From Zanthoxylum bungeanum (lineage: Eukaryota > Streptophyta > Magnoliopsida > Sapindales > Rutaceae): DNA of 64,000 bases. Below, piece after piece: positions 1 to 12,599 of this stretch. The stretch spans positions 1 through 64,000 of the forward strand of contig SKCR01017707.1 in NCBI GenBank assembly GCA_019454045.1, given 5' to 3'. Each line of letters starts with the position of its first letter. Within the stretch, counting starts at the first letter, position 1. The notes below the pieces were generated by a model, which ran no database searches, was not told the origin of the DNA, and was given only the letters and a program-made list of their open reading frames with translations. The position numbers and the translations under genes are program-made.

Positions 1-3000
1 TTTCAATACCATCTTATGGTCTACTGCATATCAAAATAACTCGTAACAGTTACGATTAAATTGATATTTTTAATCGCACATAATATAGTATTCATTACGC
101 CATCATCCTATAATGCATAAGATTGACTAGACATTCCAATCAACCTCTATTTCGAAAAATGGATCATCATTTACGAAAGATGAATACTATATATATATAT
201 AAGACATGTTGACTGACAAACAGTTATACTAACTGTCATACAGATAATCATATTGTGTCATTTATTAGATCATATCTAATGCACGACTAATGGGAATATC
301 TCACAAGTCTCTTATTTTATATCATATATAAAATTTTATATCATATATATAAGAAACTACTCCCACTACTTCCACGGAGAAAGGAAGACTTAGTATATAT
401 AATACTAGAAAGAAATTTATACGCTTCCACTGACCCTACTGACAAATACGTATTCTCTATACTTCGATAAAACCAGACAATCTGACTAATATCAAAATCA
501 GAGAACACGGATTTCCAAAGCTTATCTGAGTCTACAATAGGCTCTATAAGCAAAAATATCAAACTGTGATCTTAGCAGAATACAAACTATATGGCCATTC
601 TAGAATGAATCTTCAATAAAGAAATCACGACGGATTTCTCAATCGAAGAAATCACTCAAGAACGCCACTTTGCATTCTTTAGCAAAATACATAGTTTAAT
701 ATCGATATTAACCAACAGATTCTTAATTGTTCAATCAATGCGACAAGCGACAAGTATTCTCAGAATCTACAATAGACTACTGAGAATAACCTTTCTCACT
801 TTCATACTGTAAAGGTCAAACCTTTATCAAGCTCACTATGCTTTTGCTGCGCAAACAATTTGCATATTTTATGAACTATTCATAACAAAAGCGTAATCAA
901 GTTCAAAACTCGATCGTAGTAAGCTATGAACAATTTTAGATCTATGATTCAATGCTAACTTCCGAAATCGATATCAAATATCGCTCCCACTATAGGTTAT
1001 AAGATAATTTTCTTCGATAAGGAAACAACAGAATCATTAAGTATCAAATACTTTGTAAATGATTCTACATCCTATTAAACTTATACGGAAGAGGTCTAAG
1101 GGTCTTTTCATCTTATTAATTATATAGTTCCACTTATAGTTTATCATTCTCATATTTGACTTCAATAAGTCAAGTCCTTTATGGAATCGTCAAGATCCAA
1201 TGTTAAGCACCAAGTAACAAAATAATTTTATTACTCGGGATTGTAGAAAAAATATTCTATGAAATAGAATATAATATTCCATTAAATAGAATATGATAAA
1301 CCTTTCACTCATTCCTCCGAGGCACAAGTACTTTCAATTATATAATCATTATACAAAAGAAAGTTTCGAATCTCAAACTTTTCAATATTCGAATTTTCAA
1401 CTATACATATCATATATGTAACTGTAGAAGCTAATGGAACCTTAATTAAAGAGATGAATAAATGTTACTGTGAGCATAACCCCAATAGTATTGAAAACCA
1501 ATTCGGTAACACTCAATATCAACAAATCAAATCATATAAGATTCAATTACTCCCACGACCAATTCCATCAAAATGGAATCGTGGAAGTTTAATATTGAGT
1601 AATAATCACATTCATTAAATAAATTTAGAACTAATTGTCTTAAATTTACATGTTTTATCATATCAAACATCTTTGAACAATTCAAAGACTCACAATGAAT
1701 TTCTAAAGATACAGTTTTCAACACTACACAATAGAATATCTTTGAACTATTCAAAATATTCTATCCGAGTTTCATTAGAAACATATTGAAACAGTTCTTG
1801 AACAATTCAAGATGTTCAACATGTTCTCTATTAGAACACGTAACTAAGTCATGACATTCATTAACCAAGTTACGAAGCAAAGAAAACTATACAAGGCAAT
1901 TTCCAATTCATTAAACTACACACATCCAATGTATTAGTTTAATAAATCGGTGGTCCAATGACAATCAGTGGTTAAATGAGATTTAATCACATCCTGAATA
2001 CAATATTTATTAAATGGATAAGGATATGTGGTGTGATCTTGTATCAGACCATCCTTTATCATAAGGATCAAGTATCTAATGCTTTTATGAAAAAATCTCA
2101 TAAAACACAATTCTAAGTTATTTTTTATTGAATATTTTCTTAATGCTTATCTTTCATTAATGACATTACTAGTCGTCTTAAAATATGTAACAACCGTTTA
2201 TACAGAGCAAGTAACTATCCAATAGTCACAAGTTCTGATATCAAATATCAAAACAGTTATTAAACATTATTTTAATAACTAGACGGGAGATCTGGTATCC
2301 AATACCTATATTATCGTATTGTGAGAATCAAAATTCTCAATACACAACTAACGCATCTCATTTCTTTAACTTCATATTTGCGTTCAATTATTCGCAACAA
2401 TTGCAAATGATTGATTAGCAACTGTGTCAGACACGTGACTTCTAAAAGTCACTAAAAGCGAAGAAAATCATTATAAGACAAACAAATATTAATGGGTTTT
2501 CTTAATGTCAGTCAAGAATCTCGAAACATGAACTATTCAAGTCAATTCTTACTGCATAAGAAGCAATTCTCTCTAGACAGTTATATCCTAAACGGATATC
2601 TATTTAGATTACCTAAACGTGTCACAAACCATCTCGATTTTCAAGAAAATCGGAAGAACAGTTCCCGATGGTTTCAACTAATCTAACAATATAAAGTCTA
2701 CTGTCTTTCTAGAACCTATTCTAGAACTACACAACCATAAGTAAAGTCAGAAAATATATTCAAGTAATATACTATGCAGTGGATTAGAAATGTAAATATA
2801 TAAACAATATAGAATAAAGGAAAACGAAAGTAGTAAATTCCAAAATATTACACACTACTTAAGTTATGGATTTTTAACCTCAGCAGTGTCTCCCACTATT
2901 TTACGTAATACTGTAATCCCCAACGGACAACTGGAATTCAATAATCAAATCGAATTTCATAGTGAGAGTAGGATCCCATGAATATATTTCGACTCACAGC

Positions 3001-3640
3001 TTTGGCACGATCTCACCTACGTATATTCATTAGGAAGATAACTCTTTGTCAATCACTCACCAGTGACTCATGGTTTTGGTCCTGACCGTTTCTCGTTATG
3101 ACAGCTTTGGCACGTTCACAAGAAGCCGTATCAAGGCTTCATTTGTCAATGACAAACTCAAGCTACCGGTGTAGTCCTGACAGCTTTGGCACGTTCAGGA
3201 TTTCCACTTTCACTTGAATTTATCTAGTATCAATATACAACCGGTATGGATAATAATTCTATAACCTACACCCTCACAGCTTTGGCACGATCTCAGATGC
3301 AGTTATAGAAAGATACCCATAAACCGTACTGACAAGACGGACCAAGAAACATGTATCTAATACACGTTACTTTACAACCATATTTAAAAGTGGGGATTTT
3401 CCTATGGAAGCTATAATCTACATCAAATGCAGAATTTTAATCTAAATCATTTTCTAAACATTTCAATTCTACCTTAGAAAACATAACACAATTTAACCAT
3501 TAAATATCCGTTATATTTTCCGTTAACGTAGAACCGAAAAATAAAGAAACATATCTAGATTTCAAGCATGTGCGAATATTAAAATTGGATTATATATCAA
3601 ATATCAAGCATGAATAATATAAGGATTAAGCATCAGACCC
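1..3640 (-). mobile_element. Interior of decayed Copia-like element A
   Basis: This AT-rich stretch lies downstream (on the minus strand) of a tRNA-Met-type primer-binding site and an LTR, so by position it is the 5' interior of an LTR retrotransposon whose other end is outside the window. No gag or pol domain is readable. The longest open frames are about 60-76 codons and match nothing I know. The leader (about 2880-3640) resembles that of element B at 10990-11490: both hold four copies of a short CCAAAG-centred motif and then a stretch reading AAATAGTGGGAG. That similarity is the main support for a Copia assignment. It may be a very old element or a non-coding (LARD-like) derivative. Confidence 0.5.
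2996..3293 (-). repeat. Four leader motif copies in element A
   Basis: The motif CAGCTTTGGCACG(A/T)TC (plus-strand reading) occurs at about 2996, 3101, 3180 and 3275. Read in the element's direction it is GA(A/T)CGTGCCAAAGCTG. The copies are spaced irregularly (about 105, 79 and 95 bp), so this is not a simple tandem array. The interval lies about 350-650 bp downstream of the primer-binding site, in the untranslated leader. Confidence 0.75.
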
Positions 3641-3652
3641 GCTCTAATACCA
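3641..3652 (-). other. Primer-binding site of element A (tRNA-Met type)
   Basis: The minus strand reads TGGTATTAGAGC, one mismatch from the TGGTATCAGAGC initiator-tRNA-Met primer site common in plant Copia elements. It lies 7 bp from the inferred LTR end (CCCCA at 3660) and sets the element's orientation as minus. Confidence 0.75.
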
Positions 3653-3659
3653 TTTTTTA

Positions 3660-5747
3660 TGGGGTTTTGGGCGATGAGCGAAATTATATTTTAAAATTTT
3701 TTCAAAATACCGAATAAATAATTCAATATTTAATATGAATAATTTATTCATATTTCACCTAAACCTATTTATTCGAAATCAAATAACGACATAAATTCAA
3801 TAGAAACTTCGCGAAACTTTTATGAAAACCGTTTTTCCGCAAAATGACGCAAAACGTGTTTTCGACTGAACCGACCACCCGACACTTATAGGGGACTGCC
3901 CAAGTCAGCCCCAATAGTGTCAGGGCAGTTCATGGCTGCCCGAACAGTGACAGATTCACTGTTTGGGCAGCCGTCACCCAGTTGACTCAAAAGTCACCCG
4001 ATTACACCGTTTTTGGCCGTTTTCGCTAATTTCAACTCAGAAACATTTTTCGATAATTGTTCCAACTCCCAAAACACATCCATTACATTAATATAACATC
4101 AAATACATCAACATATGCAGTGAAAAATCCAGATCTGATCCAGAAAATAAATTTAACAAATTTTCATGCTTTAATCCAACAATTTCAAGATTAATCTAAT
4201 TAATCAACACACCAACTAAAGTCACCACATATGAACAACCCAAGAATAATTCTAGATGCCATAAGAGTGGTCACAATACACTAGAATAACAACTCATCAA
4301 CAATTGATTAATTTGGCCTAATATTACAATAATATCTACCAAATACACTTCACACATACATCCAAGCTTCCAATCCATCCACTAAACCACAAAGCCCCAA
4401 ATTTTTCAGATTTGAAGAAAACCTAGAACATTTCTAAATCATCAAGAAATAGGAAATCAAATTTCTAAGCTTAAGGAGTTGAAAAATTACCTTTAATCCA
4501 TGTTTTCCTAAACTTTTTCTATGATTTTCCTTCAAATCTCCATGGTTTCATCAAGCAAAATGAAAACCCATTCCTTAAGGGCTCTCGGCAGTAGCAGCAA
4601 GTGAAGATGATAAAGAAAATAACTTTTTATTTTCCTTTTTATTTTGACCGAATTTGGCCCCTAAAGGGGGTATTATTGTCTTTTGACAATTTAATCACAT
4701 TAAATTAATAATTAACCTTTTAAGTGGCCAATCATATTGTCACGCATTTAGGTTAATAAATTCATGCCATTTTTACCAATAATAACTTACCATATTTCAT
4801 AACATTTAATGAAAAAGGTTTAATTAATTAATTATTCAAATATTTAACAATTAAATATCCAAATAATCAATTAATATAATTAATATTATATATGTATTTT
4901 TATTTACAATAAATAATAAATACATATATTTATGGCATATGTCAAAATCTCATTTGACAAATAATTAATGTGTATCTAATCGTATTATGTATCAAATACA
5001 AATACACAATAATTATTAGCGGACAAAATCCTCTAATGCATGTGTTATCGTTTAACCGATTAAGCGATCCGAATTAACTCACTTAATCCGGTGAAGTGTT
5101 ATGAATAATCCGTATTATTCATATCGAGTTGCCCAAGTGCTCAACGAGTACACTTCATATTGTGGGACTCTCTAAGTTTAGGTTTATCCGTCACGAAATC
5201 CAATTTCGTGTCCATAATTCACCCACTCATGGATTATGACGACCACAGATAATCTCGCTAAACTATGCAAGCCGAGGTCACTGCATACGTATAATCCTTC
5301 TGTCACAGGCTATCGGTATTATAACTGGGATATAGATGAAAACGTCAAATCCGTTTAGTATAATACAATCGACTTTCAATTTACGATCTCTAAATAACAC
5401 TCGGAACTGCTTTCCGAAGTTATACCATGGCCATGGATTTACTAGATCATAAACACGTGGGGATGCCTATGCCCTGTACACAGGATTGACAGATCCTATC
5501 TTGATACACAATAGATATCATGAGCATCAGTCCACACCCAACGAACAGGCGGAGGTTTGATCTAAATAGATCGGTGACGTGACTGTCATCAAAGTGTGGA
5601 GGATAACTTATATATCCCATTGTGGTATCTCAAGTCGAATGACCATTATGCTCGCTCAACTCGAGAAGATTCCTATTGACGTTGGTGTACCATCTATTAG
5701 GAAATCTTTAGTGAGTCGTTCATTGTCTTATCAAATAAACACCTACA
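3660..5747 (-). repeat. 5' LTR of element A
   Basis: This is the segment next to the primer-binding site on the side where the 5' LTR must lie. On the minus strand it can be bounded as TGTAGGTG...AACCCCA, about 2.1 kb with TG/CA ends. The inner end is fixed by the primer site. The outer end (5747) is a best guess, because the partner LTR and the target duplication are not in the window. No coding frame of interest is inside. Confidence 0.5.
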
Positions 5748-7491
5748 TGTCTGTAGGAGCGAAGCGGGGTTTACCGTTATACCTATGATGTTCGGCGACC
5801 ACGACACTGTTGGGCTCGCAGCCTGTAGTGAGTACGGATTAGCCCGCGGGGGACTAAACCAGAGAATAAAGGAGTTGTCACCCAGTGCGAACTGGGAAAG
5901 TTTTAAGGCCGCACTCACCCCTCGCAAGGGAAGACCTCGAACCGTTGGGTTCAGAATGGTTCCTTACTTATGCCAGTCTAATGTACGGGTTCACACAATG
6001 GTATAGCCAAGCCTTATGCAGTTCATGCAAGGTAATTCAAATAAACACGAATTTGCACACAAATATATATTAATAGAAATAATATTGCTCCACGCAAAGA
6101 TATAATTAAATCACTCATGCATAATATAAGGCTACTGATTAATGAAATAAATTAATATAAATGATGTAAAATATAAAGAAGAGGAAAAGTATAATACAAT
6201 ATAAATAATTAATCACACATGCATAATGGAAAATGAATAACTAAAGAGGTAAAAATAAATGCATAATATATGAGTATTTCCCGAGTGGCATGTGGAGTTG
6301 TATTACAAGTACAAGCAGCACTACCCTCCATTCGGATTCGGCTACGAAATTTACGTCTGGGTTTCCATCCGATATACCGCAAGGGATAATAACACACATA
6401 ATCATCAATGCAATGTAAACGGACAAAAAAAAATAGACACGAAATAATATAACAATGCATATACGTATAATCATCAACGTGAAACAAACATAAACAAAGG
6501 CGAAACAATAAAATAACGATAAATAAAAAAGATAAATGACAAAATGACAAAGAAGAAAATCTGACCAGAGATTTGGCCATTCTTTATGTAGGGCTTCGCA
6601 TACTTGGCTGGACGTATTTCATGTCCAGCCAGGCACGCAGCGTCCAGAACTATAAAAATAAATATGGTAAGGGTGCCATCAGGTCTTACCTTTTAAGTTG
6701 CTTTCTCAGAAGTGCGTTAGGCCGTCGCCGGAAGGATCGAAGCTTGGTTTCAAGGTTTGCTGGTTGCTGTTTCTGGTTACTGGTTCGCTGTTTCTGGTTG
6801 CTGGTTTGCTATTTCTGGTTCGCTGTTTCGCTATTTCTGATTTACTGTTTCACAGTTTCTGGTTGATGGTCGCTGTTTCGGGTTCGCTGTTTGCTGTTTT
6901 TGGTTTTCTTCTCTTTTTCTGTTATTTTTTCGATGATTCTCTCTTTTTTCTTATTGTTTTTTCGGTGATCCCCCAAGAAGAAGCAAAGAGCCCCCATTCT
7001 TTGATGATGACTTGGTCCCTTTTATAATGATTTGAATGGATCTCCAAATAAGGAAATAAATCATGTTTATTTGGGAAATATATTATCAAAATATTTTGGG
7101 AATAAAATCATATAAATTTGGTGATGAGGAGATCTCAAATCTTGTTAAATTGGTAAGGACGTGATCCCAAAAATCTCATTAAATTGAAAAGTGTTGATGC
7201 TCTCATAACTAAGGAGATTTTATCATATTTGGGAAGATTATGCATGGGCTGCATGTTCAGATTGCATGGGCCGGTTGCATGGGCTGCATGGCGGGTCCGA
7301 AGCTAAGGTTTGAGGTAGAGGCTGACTGAGTGAATCCGAGACTGGCTAGTGAGTTCAAATCTGATGAGGTGCTAATTTTGGAGGTTTTCCTCCCTTCCGG
7401 CATTCGTTTTTCGCAACTTCCGTAACTTTTCAGGTAGTGCCTCCATACGAGGCTCATCATCGGGTTCATTCAAAAAATTGCAATGTCTATA
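5748..7491 (-). repeat. Worn LTR related to element V
   Basis: Three blocks match the 3.1-kb LTRs of element V in the same order and orientation. These are the GGCCGCACTCACCCCTCGCA block (5909 onwards), the block ending in CATCCGATATACCGCAAG (about 6275-6390), and the terminal block with GGCTCATCATCGGGTT and TGCAATG (7435-7491). It lacks V's CGTTCG repeat section, so it is an older relative or a deleted copy. No interior is attached on either side, so it may be a solo LTR. Open frames inside it (for example 6209-6580 minus) are not genes. Confidence 0.7.
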
Positions 7492-7657
7492 ATCTTTATC
7501 ACCCAAATCAGTATCCTTTAAAAGTTTATATGGTTAAATATATTTTGAGCAGTCCATGTGTAATGATAAAAGTTTATATGGTTATTAAAATATTGAAATT
7601 TCATTAGCATCATTATGATTATTTTTTATCATTGATAGTGTCAGAATTCTTATTTTA

Positions 7658-7844
7658 CAGATAGCACCGGGCAATCGCAGAAGGGCTAATACGACTTCAT
7701 CTACATCTGCAAGGACATATGCCCTTGCTGAGGTTTCTGCTAGCACAGGTGACTCGAGTACAGCGAAGGGTCGAGGACGCACCCATGGTCTGGGGTTGGT
7801 TAAGCACGTTAAGGCTCACGGCCGTATCCGGATAGAGATATCAG
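7658..7844 (+). pseudogene. Transposase_24 (Ptta/En/Spm, TNPA-like) 5' exon fragment
   Basis: After a splice-acceptor-like TTATTTTACAG, the plus strand reads an open frame containing GRGRTHGLGLVKHVKAHGRI. This matches the N-terminal GRGxxxGL...K region of plant CACTA accessory (Ptta/En/Spm) proteins. The frame stays open until element B begins at 7845. The remainder of the gene resumes beyond B at 17384. The same fragment appears again, with small indels, in the duplicated copy at about 9680-9865. Family assignment is by recalled motif only. The antisense frame (7585-7782) is a shadow. Confidence 0.65.
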
Positions 7845-9589
7845 TGTTGGACAATTATGACCCATAGCGTCACTATTTGTACAGATCATGGTGTTGTTGT
7901 ACAAATTAACTATGTGACAAGGAGATTGCATTCTTATCATTTGTGATTAGATCACCTAGATGTATTTATGATAGGAGGTCCTTATGATTAGTTCCTGGAT
8001 TGAGATGATATGAGACAGTATCAGTCCACGAAGGATTAATCATTAAATATCCCTAGTCGCAGTATTATCGAGACTGGACATCGATAATGCGGAATAGACT
8101 AGTATTACACTTGTGCGCGTTATGTGAGATCATAACAGCATAGTTCTCATATATTTGGGTATAGGATACTCATGCAAGTGTAATAGGAGGTTGTGTTTTA
8201 CCGATGGTACGGAAAACAGCTTCGCTCTGGATAGACCCCTCAGAATTCCATTGGTAGTATGACTATGTGTCTATGGAAGTCCGAAATCAGGGTAGATGTA
8301 TTTGGTCTTAACCTGAGACTTGCATCGCTAATACTTGCGACAATCGATATGCTTTAGTTTTGGTCGTCCAGGGCTTTAACAGGTTCTGTGTACGCCTCTG
8401 CTGGGTATATTGAGAATCGTAGTGTATTGGGTGTGATGTCAAGACGGAAGTATCACTCCAGTCATAGTGGAGATGATGTCACGTAGGATACGGTACTAGT
8501 GCTCTTAAGTACTGCAGTCATCGAGATATTATGACTAGGTCGTGTATATCTGATTATAGAGACTAGTTACCAGACATCCGACATGTGCTTCGTACGGGGC
8601 AGACACATTCCAGCCCCAGGCCTAGCACGTGACAATCCGATACTGGATCGTAATACGCTATACTACGTATACTACGCCTGACATAGATTATATATTCCAG
8701 TAAGAATATTTCTGGAGAATTGGGTAGGCACGGTGCTTTGCTAGAAGCCAACCATGTCTTGTAAATCGGTAAGCACGTGGTACGAGGTACGCACTTATTC
8801 GGATAATCCGATGACCGTATTTACTGCCAACATATCCAGGGATCTCTTGGGTCGCTTCTCAAAGATTCACCGGTGACAGTTGATTTAAATTAGAATTAAT
8901 TTGGGATTAATTAAGAGAGAGAATTAATCTGGGATTAATTGATGGAGAAAATTAATCTGGGATTAATTGAGGTATTATTTAATCTGGGATTAAATGTGTT
9001 CGGAAGAGAGAGAACGCGATTAATTTGGAATTAATCGGTAAAATAATTTAATAGTTAAATTTGATTTTTCTATTTAATTTATTTGTATGAGCTAAAATTA
9101 ATATATCGGATATATTAATATGAATTGGATTTCGTTACGAAATTAAAGTCGGACTTTAATGCGAACGAACGAATTAATTTAGAATTAATTCATAAACGAC
9201 GTTCGTATATATTTGCGAGGAATCGTCATTCTTAAATTAGATTTAATTATTATTTAGCGACGAAAGTTCGTTTAATCGGATTAAACGGAACCGCGCCGCT
9301 GCAAATGTTCGTAGAGACATTTTGAGTTTTGAATTCAAAATGGTGGGGCCCACTTCACACATGTCACACATGTGAAGTGGTGGTTGGAAAGTGGTTGGCA
9401 TTTATGCCAAAACCACTTACTTTCCAACCACTTGGTTTAGGTGAAACCAATTACCCCAACTAAATGGTTTTGGTGGAAAAGGGTAAAAACCCTTTAACAA
9501 AACCCTAGCTCTCTCTCTTCACACTTGGGTAATACAACACTTGAAACAATTGGAAACCCTAGAATCCTCTCAACTTGGGCGTGAGCTTC
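7845..9589 (+). repeat. Element B LTR, first copy, 3'-truncated
   Basis: It matches the 3' LTR (from 15405) almost base for base until GTGAGCTTC at 9589. There the sequence jumps to the region also found at 7575. About 250 bp of the LTR's 3' end are missing. TTAATCTGGGATTAATT-type AT repeats are visible at about 8885-9050, as in the 3' copy. Confidence 0.85.
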
Positions 9590-9596
9590 ATTATGA

Positions 9597-10747
9597 TATA
9601 TGGTTATTAAAATATTGAAATTCATTAGCATCATTATGATTATTTTTTATCATTGATAGTGTCAGAATTCTTTTTTACAGATAGCACCGGGCAATCGCAG
9701 AAGGGCTAATACACTTCATCTACATCTGCAAGGACATATGCCCTTGCTGAGGTTTCTGCTAGCACAGGTACTCGAGTACAGCAAACGAGGGTCGAGGACG
9801 CACCCATGGTCTGGGGTTGGTTAAGCACGTTAAGGCTCACGGCCGTATCCGAATAGAGATATCAGTGTTGGACAATTATGACCCAATAGCGTCACTATTT
9901 GGTACAGATCATGGTGTTGTTGTACAAATTAACTATGTGACAAGGAGATTGCACTCTTATCATTTGTGATTAGATCACCTAGATGTATATATGATAGAGG
10001 TCCTTATGATTAGTTCCTAGATTGAGATGATATGAGACAGTATCATCACGAAGGATTAATCATAAATATCCCTAGTCGCAGTATTATCGAGACTGGACAT
10101 CGATAATGCGGAATAGACTAGTATTACACTTGTGCGCTTATGTGAGATCATACAAGCATAGTTCTCATATATTTGGGTATAGGATACTCATGCAAGTGTC
10201 TAGGAGGTGGTGTTTTATACCGATGGTACGGAAAACAGCTTCGCTCTGGATAGACCCCTCAGAATTCCATTGGTAGTAGACTATGTGTCTATGGAAGTCC
10301 GAATCAGGGTAGATGTATTTGGTCTTAACCTGAGACTTGCATCGCTAATACTTGCGACAATCGATATGCTTTAGTTTTGGTCGTCCAGGGCTTTAACAAC
10401 AGTTCTGTGTACGCCTCTGCTGGGTATATTGAGAATCGTGTGTATTGGGTGTGATGTCAAGACGGAGTATCACTCCAGTCATAGTGGAGATGATGTCACG
10501 TAGGACGGGACTAGTGCTCTTAAGTACTGTACTGCAGTCATCGAGATATTATGACTAGGTCGTGTAAATATCTGATTATAAGACTAGTTACCACCATATC
10601 CGACATGTGCTTCGTACGGGGCAGACACATTCCAGCCCCAGGCCTAGCACGTGACATCCGATACTGGATCGCAATACGCTATACTACGTATACTACTCCT
10701 GACATAGATTATATATTCCATTAAGAATATTTCTGGAGAATTGGGTA
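9597..10747 (+). repeat. Second copy of CACTA flank plus LTR (tandem duplication)
   Basis: 9597-10747 repeats 7575-8726 at an offset of about 2022 bp: the intron end and exon of the CACTA gene, then the LTR start (TGTTGG at 9866). It stops abruptly at GAATTGGGTAG (10747). The copies differ largely by 1-3 base gains and losses (for example GGTGACTCGAG against GGTACTCGAG, and TCAGTCCACG against TCATCACG). Confidence 0.9.
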
Positions 10748-11490
10748 GAAGTTAGAATAGTTCTAGCTGGGGAGAGGAAAGGGAGTGATTTGTTCTAGGA
10801 ACATTTGTGACATATCCATCCGTATATCATTATTAATTTATTTATTTATACGCGCTTATTATGTATTTAGAATGCATGTTTAAGGGTGTATGATGATGAA
10901 CCTAATCAAAGATAATAAATTGGTTGCCAATTTGCACGCGAAAAACCCTCAAAACATATTAAGCGTTTTTCCTTCCGTTGAGTGATTCTTACTCAAGATC
11001 CAAAGTTGGCATTGGTTTGTTGGCCAAAGTCAAGACCTTTGTCAATTGCGGATGTGTTTGAATCATGAGAGTTTTGTTCCATATCGGTGTCTTGTCCAAG
11101 TCGTGATTTGTTGGCCAAAGTCAAGATCACTTCTTGTCCATCGACATTGATTACGAAGCTTTCCATGTCAATGGGTTCCGCTTAACTGGGATCATTAAGT
11201 TTGTTGTGCCAAAGCCAAGGCTTAGTTGATTCAGAGGAAAAAGGTTAGGTAATATATTTGATATATTGGCATATATAGATATATGTTTCGGACTTGGATG
11301 TCCACCTACTGGATCTAGGAATTGGATGAGATCCAATTGATCTTAGAGATCTACCTAGTTAAGTATCATACAATTTGTTGGCCAAAGTCAAGATTGTGTG
11401 TTATTTAACGGGATCCTAGCCCACTAGGAAACTAGGTTTCCCGAGTACTCGACAGAGGGTTAGAGGCTCGCCGAAAAATAGTGGGAGGCA
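10748..11490 (+). other. Element B leader (untranslated)
   Basis: There is no open frame. The start (10748-10990) matches nothing else in the window and no primer-binding site is recognisable. Four motif copies (listed separately) follow. The leader ends with AAATAGTGGGAGGC at about 11476, the same string that closes element A's leader. Confidence 0.6.
11016..11395 (+). repeat. Four leader motif copies in element B
   Basis: TTTGTTGGCCAAAGTCAAGA or close variants occur at about 11016, 11106, 11200 and 11373. The third copy reads TTGTTGTGCCAAAGCCAAGG, which shares GTGCCAAAGC with the motif in element A. Spacing is about 90, 94 and 173 bp. Confidence 0.8.
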
Positions 11491-11629
11491 AGAATTAAAT
11501 TTGCAATATTCGTTTAATAACTTGCCATACGCGCTCAATCAATATTTCGTCAAATAAATTAAATATTAGTTGGACTAATATTTAATTGTTGTTTTAATTT
11601 AACAGTTAGACTGTATTCAAACTACTTCA

Positions 11630-11890
11630 TTTATAGTTGATTATATAATTGGATTATAGTAATCAATATATTTGAATTTTATCCTTCATTATAGTTGATT
11701 ATATAATTGGATTATAGTAATCAATATATTTGATTTTACCAATCATTTATAATGATTATATAATTGGATTATAGTAATCAATATATATATTTGATTTTAA
11801 CCAATAAAATTGTAATAAGTTATATAGTTAGACTATAGTAATCATTACATTAGATTGTACCTGAAATCGTTGATTAAATAGTTGGACTAT
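11630..11890 (+). repeat. Five imperfect ~60-bp tandem units
   Basis: The phrase GATTATATAATTGGATTATA, followed by GTAATCAATATATTTGA, recurs about every 60 bp. Three copies are close and two are diverged (the last with ATAGTTGGACTATTAGAATC). It lies between the leader and the zinc-knuckle region of element B. It may be a repeat within the old gag 5' end. Confidence 0.75.
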
Positions 11891-11929
11891 TAGAATCAAG
11901 ATTAAATTGAAAGATTAATGTTTAAAACA

Positions 11930-12560
11930 TTATCCTAGGGAAAATGTGTTTAGACGACTTTAATTTTCAAATTGGGAATAAATTTCAGGATAGTCCTGAA
12001 ACTAAGAAGTTACTTTATTTGATAAAATAACATCTTAGGCCTAAGCCCGGAGTTAAGCAAATAGTAGAGCATGATCTTTGGAAGATTCATGTGATGATAA
12101 CTTTAATGTTTAATCCATTATGCTTGCCATAAAGACTCCTTAATTTCCTAATCAGAACTAAGGATTAGATCCTTAAAGTATGATGAAGAAATTGAAGGAT
12201 CTTCATAGATCTATTCTTAGATCTTAGAAGTATTAAATTGCAATTAATAACTCTTGGAGAGTTAATGGCCATTCTCAAGGAGACAAAGCCAAAGTTTGCA
12301 ATAAGGCAAGTAGCGCAAGGCGCACCTTACTTCGATATTCTAGAAGGCCAAGGCTTGGCCAAAGACTTCTGGAATGTGAAAAGGGCAAAGGCAAAATCAT
12401 TATAATCTTCTAGGAAGATAAATGACATATCCCAAGATGTCTGCCTAAATTGTGGCAAACGGGGTCATTGAAGCATGACTGCCGTATGGACAAAGCAGAC
12501 ATGAAGGAATTGAAGACGAGCAAGGCTCTGACTTCAAATGTTTGTCATAATATGTTCACT
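11930..12560 (+). pseudogene. Copia gag relic with CCHC zinc knuckle (element B)
   Basis: The clear marker is at 12442-12483. It reads C-L-N-C-G-K-R-G-H, then K-H-D-C-R-M-D-K once a single missing base after the histidine codon is allowed for. This is the CX2CX4HX4C nucleic-acid-binding knuckle of Copia Gag, normally GHWKxDC. Upstream, lysine-rich pieces (about 12270-12430) fit the usual approach to the knuckle, but no frame stays open for more than about 60 codons. Gag would have formed the virus-like particle. This copy cannot. Confidence 0.7.
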
Positions 12561-12599
12561 ACTAGTATTAAAATTGGATTTTAAATACTTAGTGTGATA

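Noticed and set aside
6209..6580. A 123-codon minus-strand open frame with hydrophobic stretches
   Set aside because: It lies in a worn V-type LTR; the matching parts of the intact V LTRs do not keep it open.
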